NCBI RefSeq assembly: GCF_017916275.1
Contig: NZ_JAFMST010000006.1
Location: 62,001-126,000, forward strand
Length of the DNA stretch: 64,000 nt
Direction of reading: 5' to 3'
Source of the DNA: Rubellimicrobium arenae
GTDB lineage: Bacteria > Pseudomonadota > Alphaproteobacteria > Rhodobacterales > Rhodobacteraceae
The first letter of the stretch is position 1. Each line of letters begins with the position of its first letter. Below, one piece after another: positions 22,434 to 31,138 of this stretch. Both the position numbers and the translations under genes were made by a program. The notes under the pieces are model-generated. The model saw nothing but the letters and a program-made list of their open reading frames with translations. It had not been told where the DNA came from and did not search any database.

Positions 22434-23488
22434 CAGGGGGCGGCCTGTCGCTGCCGGCTGGGCGAGAACCGCTCGCCCAGCCCGTCCATGGCGCGAACGA
22501 GAGCGGCGGTGATGCCGGGCTCGCTCAGGGCATGACCGGCTTTGGCGACCATCTCGAGGCGAGCGGCGGGCCAGGCGCGGGCCAAGGCCCAGGCCGAGGA
22601 GGGGGGGCAGATCATGTCGTAGCGGCCCTGCACGATCACGCCCGGGATATGGGCGATCCGGTGCATGTTGGACAGGATCGCCTGGTCGGGCCGGAGAAAT
22701 CCGCCGTTCACGAAAAAGTGGTTCTCAATCCGGCTGAAGGCGCGCGCGTAATCCGCCGGAGCATCGAAGCCCCCCAGGGGGGCGCCCGTCACGGCATGGG
22801 TCCCGCCCGGCCCCTCGCTGTCGATCGACGCCAGCGCATTCTCCCAGCCGGCCCAGGTGCGGGCGAACCGCACCTCCTCGCGCAGGTCGCCCGAGAACAG
22901 GCGGCGGTTGTAGGCCGCGATCAGGTCGCTCCGCTCCTCCTCGGGGATCAGTGCGGTGAAGCGGTCCCACAGGTCGGGCCAGAATGCGCCTGCGCCGCCG
23001 CCGTAGAACCAGTCCAGCTCGCCTTGGGTCATCAGGAAGACGCCGCGCAGCACGAGGGCGCGCACCCGCTCGGGGTGGGATTGCGCATAAAGCAGCGCGA
23101 GCGTGGCCCCCCAGGAGCCACCGAAGACGCAGGCCCAGAGATCAATGCCAAGATGCTCGCGGATCCGTTCGATGTCGGCAACGAGGTGCCACGTCGTATT
23201 GGCCTCGACCGACGCATGGGGGCGCGAGCGGCCGCAACCACGCTGGTCGAACAGCACGATCCGGAAGATGCGCGGATCGAAGTAGCGCCGCATCGCCGGG
23301 CTGCATCCGCCCCCCGGACCCCCATGGAGCACCACGACCGGCAACCCGTCGGGATTGCCGCATTCCTCCACGTAGAGACGGTGACCCTCCCCGACCTCAA
23401 GCGCATACGTCGCAAATGGCTCCAAACCCGGATAAAGGGCGGGGTGCGGTGCGAAGCGGGCGTGAAGGGGCGCAGAGACCTTGTCCAT
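22433..23488 (-). CDS. pip: prolyl aminopeptidase (proline iminopeptidase)
   Basis: A cytoplasmic alpha/beta-hydrolase that removes N-terminal proline from peptides. The oxyanion-hole motif HGGPGGG is at residues 55-61, the nucleophile S125 sits in GGSWG, the acid is in GRYDMICPP and the His in AGHALSE. The family pattern FDQRGCGRSRPH is intact. Length 351 residues, slightly longer than the ~315-320 of typical members because of an N-terminal extension and an insert around the cap domain. It is upstream of and coupled to the peptide-binding protein gene, suggesting a peptide-use unit, and is divergent from ubiG with 47 bases between starts. Confidence 0.92.
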   Translation of the reverse strand: MDKVSAPLHARFAPHPALYPGLEPFATYALEVGEGHRLYVEECGNPDGLPVVVLHGGPGGGCSPAMRRYFDPRIFRIVLFDQRGCGRSRPHASVEANTTWHLVADIERIREHLGIDLWACVFGGSWGATLALLYAQSHPERVRALVLRGVFLMTQGELDWFYGGGAGAFWPDLWDRFTALIPEEERSDLIAAYNRRLFSGDLREEVRFARTWAGWENALASIDSEGPGGTHAVTGAPLGGFDAPADYARAFSRIENHFFVNGGFLRPDQAILSNMHRIAHIPGVIVQGRYDMICPPSSAWALARAWPAARLEMVAKAGHALSEPGITAALVRAMDGLGERFSPSRQRQAAP

Positions 23489-23535
23489 GACGGGGCTATA
23501 TCATTCCTTGGGGAGAGGTTGCGAGGGGAGACACC

Positions 23536-24315
23536 ATGCATATGCGCGCTGACGAGTCGACGGGGAAGGGGGCGTCCGGTCGCAGCATCGATGCCTCCGA
23601 AGTCGAGAAGTTCGAGCGGATGGCCGCTGAATGGTGGGATCCCCAGGGCAAATTCAAGCCGCTCCACATGCTGAACCCGGTGCGGCTCGACTATATCGTG
23701 ACGCAGATTGCGGCGCGGTTTGGACGTGACCGGCGCGATCCGACGCCCTTTGCGGGGCTTCGCCTGCTCGACATCGGCTGTGGCGGAGGATTGCTGAGCG
23801 AGCCCATGGCCCGGCTGGGGGCCGAGGTGGTGGGCGCGGACGCAGCGGCGCGGAACATTCCCGTGGCGCGCCTTCACGCCGAGCAGTCCGGCCTGGCGAT
23901 CGACTACCGGCACACCACGGCCGAGGCGCTGGCCGAGGCGGGGGACCGGTTCGACGTCGTCCTCAACATGGAGGTGATCGAGCACGTGGCCGATCCGAAG
24001 GACTACCTCCGGTCCGTCCACGAGCTGCTCAAGCCCGGGGGACTCCATGTCTGCTCCACGATCAACCGCAACGCCCGGAGCTACCTGATGGCCATCGTGG
24101 GGGCCGAGCAGGTGATGCGCTGGCTGCCCCGTGGCACCCATGACTGGCGCAAGTTCATCACGCCTGACGAGCTGTTCGGGTTGCTGCGGGCGTCAGGCCT
24201 GCGGCCCGTCGACCGGATGGGCATGGTCTTCAACCCGGTGACCTGGTCCTGGCGCCTGTCCGAACGCGACCTGGCGGTGAACTACGTCACCTCCAGCGTC
24301 AGGGAACCGGCCTAG
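23536..24315 (+). CDS. ubiG: bifunctional ubiquinone O-methyltransferase UbiG
   Basis: UbiG performs both O-methylations in ubiquinone synthesis using S-adenosylmethionine. The start region with [26 protein letters not shown] is the family signature; the SAM-binding motif [20 protein letters not shown] and the NMEVIEHV and [13 protein letters not shown] segments follow, and [13 protein letters not shown] is the UbiG-specific C-terminal motif. Length 259 residues. It is single, divergent from pip, and its last 17 bases overlap the end of the opposing carbon-nitrogen hydrolase gene. Confidence 0.95.
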   Translation: MHMRADESTGKGASGRSIDASEVEKFERMAAEWWDPQGKFKPLHMLNPVRLDYIVTQIAARFGRDRRDPTPFAGLRLLDIGCGGGLLSEPMARLGAEVVGADAAARNIPVARLHAEQSGLAIDYRHTTAEALAEAGDRFDVVLNMEVIEHVADPKDYLRSVHELLKPGGLHVCSTINRNARSYLMAIVGAEQVMRWLPRGTHDWRKFITPDELFGLLRASGLRPVDRMGMVFNPVTWSWRLSERDLAVNYVTSSVREPA

Positions 24316-25126
24316 GACCCTCGAAGGGCCGATCATGGAGGAGGGCGGGGATGCGCCGCCGCGCCTTTTCGACCTCCTCCAGATCCAGGTCCACAAGGGT
24401 GACCCCCGGGTTGCGTCCCGCATCGGCCAGCACCTCGCCCCAGGGGGCGACCGCCAGCGAATGACCATGGGTCAGGCGCCCGCCCGCGTGCTCGCCGGTT
24501 TGGGCCGCGGCCAGCACGAAGCAGCCCGACTCGATGGCCCGGGCGCGCAGGAGCACCTCCCAATGCGCCTCACCCGTCGGGCGCGTGAAGGCCGCGGGCA
24601 CGAGGAGGACCTGGGCTCCGGCCTTGGCCAGCGCCCGGAACAGGTGCGGGAAGCGCAGGTCGTAGCAGATGGCGAGCCCCAGGGTCGCGAAGGGCAGGGC
24701 CGCCGCCACCGCTCGATCCCCCGGCCGGAAGCCCTGTGATTCGCGCCAGGTCTCCGTGGCCGAGACGTCCACGTCGAACATGTGGATCTTGTCGTAACGC
24801 GCGGCGATGCCGCCGTCGGGCCCGATCAGGAAGGAGCGGTTCGCCAGCCGTCCGTCCGCGTCGCCGGTGCGGATGGCCAGCGACCCTGCCGCGATCCAGA
24901 CACCCCAGGCGGCCGCCTCCTCCCGCAGCCCGGCCAGCACGGGATCGGCATCCTCGCTGGTCGCGACCTCCAGGAGCCTGGCCCGGGGGGCCACGCAGTT
25001 GGTCACCTCCGGCGTGCAGAGCAGTTGCGCGCCACCCTGGGCCGCCTCGGCGATCATGGGCCGGAGCCGCGCAAGGTTATCCGCAGGGTCGTCGAACGAC
25101 GAGAGTTGCAGCAGCGCCGCGCGCAT
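24299..25126 (-). CDS. carbon-nitrogen hydrolase family protein (Nit1-like)
   Basis: A nitrilase-superfamily amidase with the catalytic triad E40 (CTPEVTN), K113 (YDKIHMFD) and C154 (CYDLRFP). The sequence around these, with FDVDV after the Lys, resembles the Nit1/Nit2 branch; bacterial members include deaminated-glutathione and omega-amidase activities, so metabolite repair is a reasonable inference. Length 275 residues. It is the last gene of comF-grxC-nit, five bases after grxC; the adjacency to a glutaredoxin fits a deaminated-glutathione amidase, though substrate cannot be decided from sequence alone. Its 3' end overlaps ubiG antisense. Confidence 0.85.
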   Translation of the reverse strand: MRAALLQLSSFDDPADNLARLRPMIAEAAQGGAQLLCTPEVTNCVAPRARLLEVATSEDADPVLAGLREEAAAWGVWIAAGSLAIRTGDADGRLANRSFLIGPDGGIAARYDKIHMFDVDVSATETWRESQGFRPGDRAVAAALPFATLGLAICYDLRFPHLFRALAKAGAQVLLVPAAFTRPTGEAHWEVLLRARAIESGCFVLAAAQTGEHAGGRLTHGHSLAVAPWGEVLADAGRNPGVTLVDLDLEEVEKARRRIPALLHDRPFEGPRPVP

Positions 25127-25131
25127 CGCGT

Positions 25132-25395
25132 TCAGGCGGTTCCGGCCAGCATCGGGTCGAGCTTGCCCGCCTCTTCCAAGGCATACAGATCGTCGCAGCC
25201 GCCGACATGATGTCCGTCGATGAAGATCTGCGGCACGGTGCGGCGGCCGTGGGCGCGCTGCATCATCTCGGGCCGGCGGGTCGGATCCCGGACCACGTCC
25301 ACTTCGGTATAGCTCGCCCCTTTCTGGGCAAGGAGACGCTTGGCCGCGTGGCAGTAGCCGCAGGTCGGGGAGGTGTAGATCTCGATGGTCGCCAT
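25132..25395 (-). CDS. grxC: glutaredoxin 3
   Basis: A small dithiol glutaredoxin that reduces disulfides with glutathione. The active site CGYC is at C12-C15, followed by the cis-Pro TVPQIFI and the glutathione-binding GGCDDL. Most GrxC proteins have CPYC; the Gly variant is also known. Length 87 residues, normal. It lies between comF (54 bases upstream) and the carbon-nitrogen hydrolase. Confidence 0.95.
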   Translation of the reverse strand: MATIEIYTSPTCGYCHAAKRLLAQKGASYTEVDVVRDPTRRPEMMQRAHGRRTVPQIFIDGHHVGGCDDLYALEEAGKLDPMLAGTA

Positions 25396-25449
25396 GGGTG
25401 GCCTCCTGAAGCTGTTGCCCTCTAACCTAGGGGCGGGCAGCGCAGGGTT

Positions 25450-26202
25450 CTAGGGCTCGAACAAGGCACGGGCGAGGACCAGGACGCGCACGTCCGCCGC
25501 TCCCGCCTCACGGGCCGCCCCGGCGCAGGCCGAGAGGGTCGCACCGGAGGTCATCACGTCATCGATGAGCAGGACTGCGCGGCCCTGAAGGCGGCGGCCT
25601 TGGCGTGGGTGCGGCACGATGACCCCCGACAGCGCGGCGGCGCGCGCTTCCCGCCCGCCATGGCCGAGCGAACGGGTCGCACGGCAGCGGACCAGCGCGT
25701 CGGGCACGACCGGGCGCCCAAGGAGGCGCCCCGCCTCGCGCGCAAGCAGTTGGGCCTGGTTGTAGCGCCGCCGCAGGAGGCGGCTCCAGTGCAGCGGGAC
25801 GGGAACGAGCACCTGGTCATCCTGGAGCAAAGGGCTGGCCGCGGCGGCGAGCCAGCGTCCCATCGGCTTGGCAAGGTCCGTGCGGTCCCCATGCTTGAGA
25901 GCCAGCGCGAGTTGCCGTCCCGTTGCGCGATAGGGCAGCGCGGCGCGACCACGGCTCCAGGGGCGGGGGCGGCGGAGGCAATCGTCGCAATGGACCGGGC
26001 CGGCATCCTGGCCGGGCAACGGAATCCCGCAACTGTCGCAGACAAGCGCGCCCATCAGGAACCCGGCGTCCCGCCAGCAGGGTCCGCAGAGCGCGAATTC
26101 GGATTCGGTCAGGGCGCCGCAGGCGATGCAGGCGGGCGGATAGACGGCCCGGCGCAGAGCCCCCAGGACCTCTACCGTCGCCGTTCGCGCGCTTTTCAAC
26201 AA
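25450..26202 (-). CDS. comF: ComF family protein (phosphoribosyltransferase-like)
   Basis: ComF proteins combine an N-terminal zinc ribbon with a type I phosphoribosyltransferase domain and are linked to DNA uptake in transformable bacteria. Here cysteine pairs CIACG, CGPC, CDSCG and CDDC fall in the first ~80 residues, and the PRPP loop VLLIDDVMTSGATL is near residue 217. NQAQLLAR is the usual ComF helix. Length 250 residues. The start appears to be TTG at 26202 with GGGGAG about 7 bases upstream; no ATG fits. Only 16 bases separate it from the divergent methyltransferase ORF. Whether this organism is competent is unknown. Confidence 0.88.
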   Translation of the reverse strand: MLKSARTATVEVLGALRRAVYPPACIACGALTESEFALCGPCWRDAGFLMGALVCDSCGIPLPGQDAGPVHCDDCLRRPRPWSRGRAALPYRATGRQLALALKHGDRTDLAKPMGRWLAAAASPLLQDDQVLVPVPLHWSRLLRRRYNQAQLLAREAGRLLGRPVVPDALVRCRATRSLGHGGREARAAALSGVIVPHPRQGRRLQGRAVLLIDDVMTSGATLSACAGAAREAGAADVRVLVLARALFEP

Positions 26203-26227
26203 CCGCCTGCTCCCCTACATGGGCACC

Positions 26228-27037
26228 ATGGCCCAGCTGACCGACCGTCCCGCCCTCCTGCGACACCGCCAAAGAGCCACAGCGTTCTTCCTCAGGGAGG
26301 CCGTGGCGGACGAGGTGCAGGAAAGGCTGGAAGAGGTTAATAAGCGGTTTACCAAGCCGGCCGTGGTGACCCCGTTCCCGCAGGTCTGGGCGGACCGGCT
26401 GCCGGGAGCGGCGCTCATTCCCGATGAGGAGGTGCTGGATCTCCGGCCGGGGGCACATGATCTCGTGATCCACGACCTTTGCCTGCACTGGGCCGAGGAC
26501 CCGGTGGGGCAACTCGTGCAGGCCGGACGGGCGCTGGCCCCCGATGGGCTGCTGATCGCGACGCTGTTCGGGGGCACGACTCTGGCGACGCTGCGGGCCG
26601 CCCTTGCCGAAGCGGAGATCGAGGCGACGGGCGGGCTTTCCCCCCGGGTCGCTCCGATGGGCGAGATCCGGGACCTGGGCAATCTGCTGGGCCGTGCCGG
26701 GCTTGCCCTGCCGGTCGCGGACGCAACCCCCTTCGACGTGAGCTATCCGGATGCGCTGGCGCTCATGCGCGACCTGCGCGCCATGGGCGAGGCCAACGCC
26801 CTGCACGGCCGCCTCCGGCATTTCTCCCGCCGCACCGTGATCGCCGGGGCCGCCGCGCGCTACCCGCTCACCGAAGGCCGGGCCATCGCCCATTTCGAGG
26901 TGGTGACCCTTTCCGCCTGGGCGCCCGCGCCGGACCAGCCCAAGCCGCTGCGCCCTGGTTCGGCGGCGCGAAGCCTCGCGGATGCGCTCGAGGACGCGCG
27001 GCGCACCGGCGGCCCGGACCCGGTCGAGCCAAATTGA
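26228..27037 (+). CDS. SAM-dependent methyltransferase domain protein (BioC/NDUFAF5-like)
   Basis: A protein of about 269 residues that begins with a substrate/cofactor-like helix (DRPALLRHRQRATAF) and contains DLVIHDLCLHWAEDPVGQL and ALAPDGLLIATLFGGTTLATLRAAL, typical of class I methyltransferases of the BioC and NDUFAF5 type. The glycine-rich SAM motif normally present near residue 55-65 is not evident here, so cofactor binding may be altered. NDUFAF5 hydroxylates an arginine of a complex I subunit rather than methylating, and alphaproteobacterial homologues may share that role; this is inference. ATGs at 26219 and 26228 are both possible and neither has a clear ribosome binding site. Confidence 0.75.
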   Translation: MAQLTDRPALLRHRQRATAFFLREAVADEVQERLEEVNKRFTKPAVVTPFPQVWADRLPGAALIPDEEVLDLRPGAHDLVIHDLCLHWAEDPVGQLVQAGRALAPDGLLIATLFGGTTLATLRAALAEAEIEATGGLSPRVAPMGEIRDLGNLLGRAGLALPVADATPFDVSYPDALALMRDLRAMGEANALHGRLRHFSRRTVIAGAAARYPLTEGRAIAHFEVVTLSAWAPAPDQPKPLRPGSAARSLADALEDARRTGGPDPVEPN

Positions 27038-27125
27038 TGCGACAAGGCAGGGAGTTGCAGCCCATCCTCCCTTGCCTCGGTTCCCTGGTCCCGGCAATGT
27101 GCCGGGCGCTGTTTCGGGAGAAACC

Positions 27126-28190
27126 ATGAACGCCCTGACGCCCCAGACACCCGCCGTGCCCGTCCATGCCCCCGACGGGCATCCCGCGGTTCAGCCGGCC
27201 CGGATCGGCATCCTGCTCGCGAATCTCGGGACGCCGGACGATCCCGGCTACTGGTCGATGCGCCGCTACCTGAGCGAGTTCCTGTCCGATAAGCGGGTCA
27301 TCGACTACCCGTCCTGGAAGTGGCAACCGCTTCTCCAGACGGTGATCCTGGCCAAGCGGCCCTTCACCTCGGGCGCGAACTACCGCAAGATCTGGGACAA
27401 GGAGCGGAACGAAAGCCCGCTTCTCACCATCACCAAGGCGCAGACCGAAGGACTTCGGGATCGGCTCGTCGCCCGCTTCGGCGACGCGGTCCGGGTGGAG
27501 TTCTGCATGCGCTATGGCAGCCCATCCACACAGTCCGTGCTGCACAGGATGGTGGAGGAGGGATGCCAGCGCATCCTGTTCGTCCCCCTGTATCCCCAAT
27601 ACGCGGGGGCAACCTCGGCCACCGCCTGCGACCAGTTCTTCCGGGCCCTTATGGCCGAGTCGTGGCAGCCCATCGCCCGGGTCATGGATCCCTACTTCGA
27701 CGACCCGGGCTATATCGAGGCTCTGGCCGGCTCGGTCCGGCGCGGCTGGGCCTCGGCCCAGCAGGAACCGGAGTTGCTGATCTGCTCCTATCACGGGATG
27801 CCGCAGCGCTACCTGATGCAGGGCGATCCATACCATTGCCAGTGCCAGAAGACGACGCGCCTCCTGCGCGAGGCCCTGGGCTGGGAGAGGACAAAGATCC
27901 GCACGACCTTCCAGAGCGTCTTCGGCCCCGAGGAATGGCTGAAGCCCTACACCGTGGAAGAGGTGGCGCGACTGGTGAAGGAAGAGGGCGTGAAGCGCAT
28001 CGCGGTCTGCGCGCCCGCCTTTTCCGCCGATTGCATCGAAACGCTGGAGGAGATCGAGGGCGAGATCCGCGAAGCTTTCGAGCATGCAGGCGGGGAGCAG
28101 TTCACCTACATCCCGTGCCTCAACGACGACCCGGCGCATCTGGACGCGATCGAGGGGGCGATCCTGCGGAGCATGGGCGGCTGGATCTGA
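27126..28190 (+). CDS. hemH: ferrochelatase
   Basis: HemH inserts ferrous iron into protoporphyrin IX, the last step of heme synthesis. The start of the domain GILLANLGTPDDPG, the catalytic His in CSYHGMPQRY, QSVFGPEEWLKPYT and the Glu-rich CAPAFSADCIETLEEI are all in place. Length 354 residues. The ATG at 27126 follows GGGAG; an open frame upstream is not homologous. A small hairpin (CCCGGCA-ATG-TGCCGGG, 27090-27106) lies in the leader. hemW and hemJ, two other heme genes, are also in this window but in separate transcription units. Confidence 0.96.
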   Translation: MNALTPQTPAVPVHAPDGHPAVQPARIGILLANLGTPDDPGYWSMRRYLSEFLSDKRVIDYPSWKWQPLLQTVILAKRPFTSGANYRKIWDKERNESPLLTITKAQTEGLRDRLVARFGDAVRVEFCMRYGSPSTQSVLHRMVEEGCQRILFVPLYPQYAGATSATACDQFFRALMAESWQPIARVMDPYFDDPGYIEALAGSVRRGWASAQQEPELLICSYHGMPQRYLMQGDPYHCQCQKTTRLLREALGWERTKIRTTFQSVFGPEEWLKPYTVEEVARLVKEEGVKRIAVCAPAFSADCIETLEEIEGEIREAFEHAGGEQFTYIPCLNDDPAHLDAIEGAILRSMGGWI

Positions 28191-28413
28191 GCCGCGGACC
28201 CGATGGCTTCGGCCTGACTGCCTGAAGGCGGCCGGGCCAAGGCATGGATCGAGCGGCCAACGGCACCTCTCTCCCGGTCAGGCCTAGGCCTGGCGATCCT
28301 GCTGGGCTGGTCGCCTCCCGCATAGGCCTGCGCGCCACGCTGGCGGCCACGCGTGCCGCCGCGCTACAGCGGCATCATGGCAGGGCGGCTCCGCCCGTGG
28401 AACGGAGGACGCG

Positions 28414-28917
28414 ATGGACGCGAGGACCGGGCGCTTCGTGGTGATGGGTGTTTCGGGCGTCGGAAAGACGCGAACCGGAACCCTTCTGGCCGAGGCGGTG
28501 GGCGGGCACTTTGTCGAAGGAGATGACCTCCATCCCCCGGAGAACCGTGCCAAGATGGCTGCGGGGACGCCCCTGACGGACCAAGATCGCTGGCCTTGGC
28601 TCGATCGCGTGGGCGGCACGCTCGCCGAAGGGGAGCCGCCTGTCGTGGGGGCCTGCTCGGCCCTGCGCCGAAGCTACCGGGATCGCCTGCGCCGCTGGGT
28701 GCCGGACCTCGTCTTCGTGCATCTCGTAGGGGACCGGACGCTGATCCATGAACGGCTCCTCGCCCGGAAGGGACATTTCATGCCCCCCGCTCTGCTCGAC
28801 AGCCAGTTCGGGACGCTGGAGCCTCTCCGGCCCGAGGAGCGGGGGCTGGAGGTGCCCGTGGATGGCCCGGCCCCGGATGTGGTGGCCGACCTGCTGCGAC
28901 GGCTGGAGCGGCTCTAG
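28414..28917 (+). CDS. gntK: gluconokinase
   Basis: GntK phosphorylates gluconate to 6-phosphogluconate, feeding the Entner-Doudoroff or pentose phosphate pathway. The Walker A motif GVSGVGKT is at residues 12-19, followed by the substrate loop FVEGDDLHPPENRAKMAAGTPLTDQDRWPWL in which the GDDLHP pattern is diagnostic; ACSALRRSYRD and KGHFMPPALLDSQF are further landmarks. Length 167 residues. The ATG follows GGAGG at 5 bases. It shares its stop with the convergent rpe through a CTAG palindrome. The pairing with rpe (pentose phosphate) may be functional as well as positional. Confidence 0.94.
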   Translation: MDARTGRFVVMGVSGVGKTRTGTLLAEAVGGHFVEGDDLHPPENRAKMAAGTPLTDQDRWPWLDRVGGTLAEGEPPVVGACSALRRSYRDRLRRWVPDLVFVHLVGDRTLIHERLLARKGHFMPPALLDSQFGTLEPLRPEERGLEVPVDGPAPDVVADLLRRLERL

Positions 28918-29588
28918 GCCATCACGCCTGACGCCGCCTCGCGCAGGGCCGCGATGTTGCGGCCATAGGCTCCGGTCCCGCCCTGGAAGACGGCCGACCC
29001 CGCCACGAGGATGTCGGCCCCTGCGGTCACCAGCGACCGTGCGGTGGTGGCGCTCACTCCACCGTCGATCTCGATCCGGATGGGCCGGCCCTGGATCAGG
29101 CTCCTGAGCGCCCGCACCTTTTCCACCATCGCTGGAATGAGCGACTGGCCCCCGAAGCCGGGATTGACGGTCATGACGCAGACGAGGTCGATATCGTCCA
29201 GCAGATGGGCCACCGCGTCGATCCCCGTTCCGGGATTGATGGCGAGTCCGGCCTTGCAGCCCGCGGCACGGATCGATTGCAGCGTGCGGTGAATATGAGG
29301 GCCGGCCTCGAGATGGGCGGTCAGCACATCGGCCCCCGCCTTCGCGAAGGCCGGGATGAAGGGGTCCACCGGGGCGATCATGAGGTGAACGTCCATGGTT
29401 CCGGCGATGTGGGGCCGGAGCGCGGCGCACATCTGCGGTCCGAAGGTGATGTTGGGGACGAAGTGCCCGTCCATCACGTCCACATGGATCCAGTCGGCCC
29501 CGGCCTCTCCGAGAGCACGGCATTCCGCGCCAAGCGCCGAGAAGTCGCCCGCAAGGATGGACGGGGCGATAGTGGGGGGCTGGGTCAT
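28914..29588 (-). CDS. rpe: ribulose-phosphate 3-epimerase
   Basis: Rpe interconverts ribulose 5-phosphate and xylulose 5-phosphate in the pentose phosphate and Calvin cycles. The TIM-barrel landmarks are clear: IAPSILAGDFSALG, the metal ligands in WIHVDVMDGHFVPN, DVHLMI, VMTVNPGFGGQ and IEIDGGV. Length 224 residues from the ATG at 29588, preceded by AGGAGG. It converges on gntK, overlapping by four bases. Confidence 0.96.
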   Translation of the reverse strand: MTQPPTIAPSILAGDFSALGAECRALGEAGADWIHVDVMDGHFVPNITFGPQMCAALRPHIAGTMDVHLMIAPVDPFIPAFAKAGADVLTAHLEAGPHIHRTLQSIRAAGCKAGLAINPGTGIDAVAHLLDDIDLVCVMTVNPGFGGQSLIPAMVEKVRALRSLIQGRPIRIEIDGGVSATTARSLVTAGADILVAGSAVFQGGTGAYGRNIAALREAASGVMA

Positions 29589-29777
29589 GATCGTTCCTCC
29601 TGGGAGGGACTTAGACGCCTGCTTTGGGGAAAACCAAGCCCCCGATCGGCCCGGGCGCACGAATTCGACCTGGGGTGCCCGCCTCAAGGGCCCGCGGATG
29701 GCCCGTGGATCCTTGGATCTGCGCCCGGCGGCCAGGGATCCGGACCGGCTATGCCTGCCGGTCCGGGGTCCTGCCGG

Positions 29778-30380
29778 TCAGATGAGCTTGACCTGCGTGC
29801 CGACGGTGGTCAGCCGGAAGAGCTCGGTGATGTGCTCGTTGTAAAGACCGATGCAGCCGTTCGACGACCGGCGGCCGATCTTGCGCGTGTCGTGGGTGCC
29901 GTGGATCCGGTAGTACTGCCAGGACAGATAGAGCGCATAGGGGCCGAGCGGGTTCAGGGGATCGCCGCCCGCCACGAACTCCGGCCAGTCGGGGTTCCGC
30001 TCACGCATGGACGGGGTCGGACGCCACGGCGGCGCAACGACCTTCTCGACCACCGAGGTGTCGCCCTTGCGGGTCAGCTCGTCCGTCGCGGGCACGGAGG
30101 TGGGATACAGACGGTAGATCGTCTGATCCTCGTTCCAGAAGTGGAGCGCGCGGCACTGGATGTCGCAGATGATGACCCCGCCGCGGGTGTTCTGGAAGTA
30201 GTCCTGCCAGTTCAGCGTCCGGAACGCCGACACGTTATGGCGCGTGGACTGGGAGATCTCCTGCTCCATCTCGGTCGAGTTGGCCTGTTGCGCCAGGGCA
30301 GGCGCAGCCAGTCCAGCTCCCAACATCGCCATTCCGGCCCCCAGGATGCCCCTGCGCGTGATTCCCTTGCCTTCGGCCAT
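29778..30380 (-). CDS. L,D-transpeptidase (YkuD domain), Tat-type signal
   Basis: A cell-wall enzyme that makes 3-3 crosslinks in peptidoglycan or attaches proteins to it. The N-terminus MAEGKGITRRGILGAGMAMLGAGLAAPALA has a twin-arginine motif and cleavage site near residue 31. The YkuD catalytic motif is present: H160 in YYRIHGTHD and C176 in RRSSNGCIGLYN. The middle region (about residues 60-140) with VIICDIQCRALHFW and the long NPDWPEFVAGGDPLNPLG loop is typical of alphaproteobacterial members. The ATG at 30380 is favoured by GAGG eight bases upstream; an ATG at 30401 is possible. A GC hairpin (29740-29766) follows the gene. Confidence 0.9.
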   Translation of the reverse strand: MAEGKGITRRGILGAGMAMLGAGLAAPALAQQANSTEMEQEISQSTRHNVSAFRTLNWQDYFQNTRGGVIICDIQCRALHFWNEDQTIYRLYPTSVPATDELTRKGDTSVVEKVVAPPWRPTPSMRERNPDWPEFVAGGDPLNPLGPYALYLSWQYYRIHGTHDTRKIGRRSSNGCIGLYNEHITELFRLTTVGTQVKLI

Positions 30381-30526
30381 GCTGCCTGCCTCTTTTGTCA
30401 TGTTCGTGAGCGAAGCGTTACAATCGTCGTTCGACGCTCTCAATTCAAGGTCTCGTCAGATCGCGGCAACGGTATCGATCGCGTTTGAAACCCCCTTGCA
30501 CCCTCGTTAAGGAGGCGCCCGGGACA

Positions 30527-31063
30527 ATGGCGAAGGTGCTTTCGATGCAACGCAGGGCGGTGATGACGGGATTGGCTCTCCTGGGGCTCGCGGCCTGTGG
30601 CGGGCGGCAGCCGGTGCGGCCACTGGTGGGTCCCGATGGACTGCCGCTGCCCACGGTCTATCGCATCACGCCCGAGATGGAAGCCGAGGTCGGCTACCGG
30701 ATGCTTGATTCGCTGAACACCCTGCGGGCGGCGGCAGGCGCGGCGCCGGTGGCCTTCGACCCTCTGCTGAACGCGGCCGCGGCCACACACAGCCGCGACA
30801 TGGCCGTGCAGAACCGCCCCTGGCACTTCGGCTCCGACGGCTCTTCGCCCATCGACCGCCTGGCCCGCGTGGGCTACCGGGGCCAGCTGATCGGCGAGGT
30901 CATCTCGGAAACCTATGAGGATGAGCTCGAGACGCTCGCGGCCTGGGCCAAGGCGCCGGACACCCGAGCGACCATCCTGAACCCCAGCGCCACCAAGTGC
31001 GGACTGGCCTGGTTCCAGGAGCAGTCGGGCAAGATCTGGTGGACCATGGTGCTCGCCGCCTGA
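30527..31063 (+). CDS. CAP-domain (SCP-like) lipoprotein
   Basis: A predicted lipoprotein of 178 residues: the signal MTGLALLGLAAC ends in a lipobox with lipidated C24. A CAP (cysteine-rich secretory/SCP) domain fills the rest, with LNTLRAAAGAAPVAFDPLLNAAAATHSRDMA, the conserved HFGSDGSSPIDRL and the GQLIGEVIS strand (usually GENI). Bacterial CAP proteins are secreted or surface-bound; biochemical roles are mostly unknown. It lies between two L,D-transpeptidase genes, divergent from one and convergent with the other, suggesting an envelope function. The start at 30527 has AAGGAGG 11 bases upstream; an internal Met (30545) is an alternative. Confidence 0.82.
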   Translation: MAKVLSMQRRAVMTGLALLGLAACGGRQPVRPLVGPDGLPLPTVYRITPEMEAEVGYRMLDSLNTLRAAAGAAPVAFDPLLNAAAATHSRDMAVQNRPWHFGSDGSSPIDRLARVGYRGQLIGEVISETYEDELETLAAWAKAPDTRATILNPSATKCGLAWFQEQSGKIWWTMVLAA

Positions 31064-31138
31064 AGCGCCGGACCGACCGGGGCCGCCAAGGGGCGGCTCC
31101 TCCGCTTCGGGGGGAAAGACCGGCCCTGAACTCCCGCG

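Noticed and set aside
25077-25085. TTATCCGCA, an 8/9 DnaA box in the carbon-nitrogen hydrolase gene.
   Set aside because: Isolated and within coding sequence.
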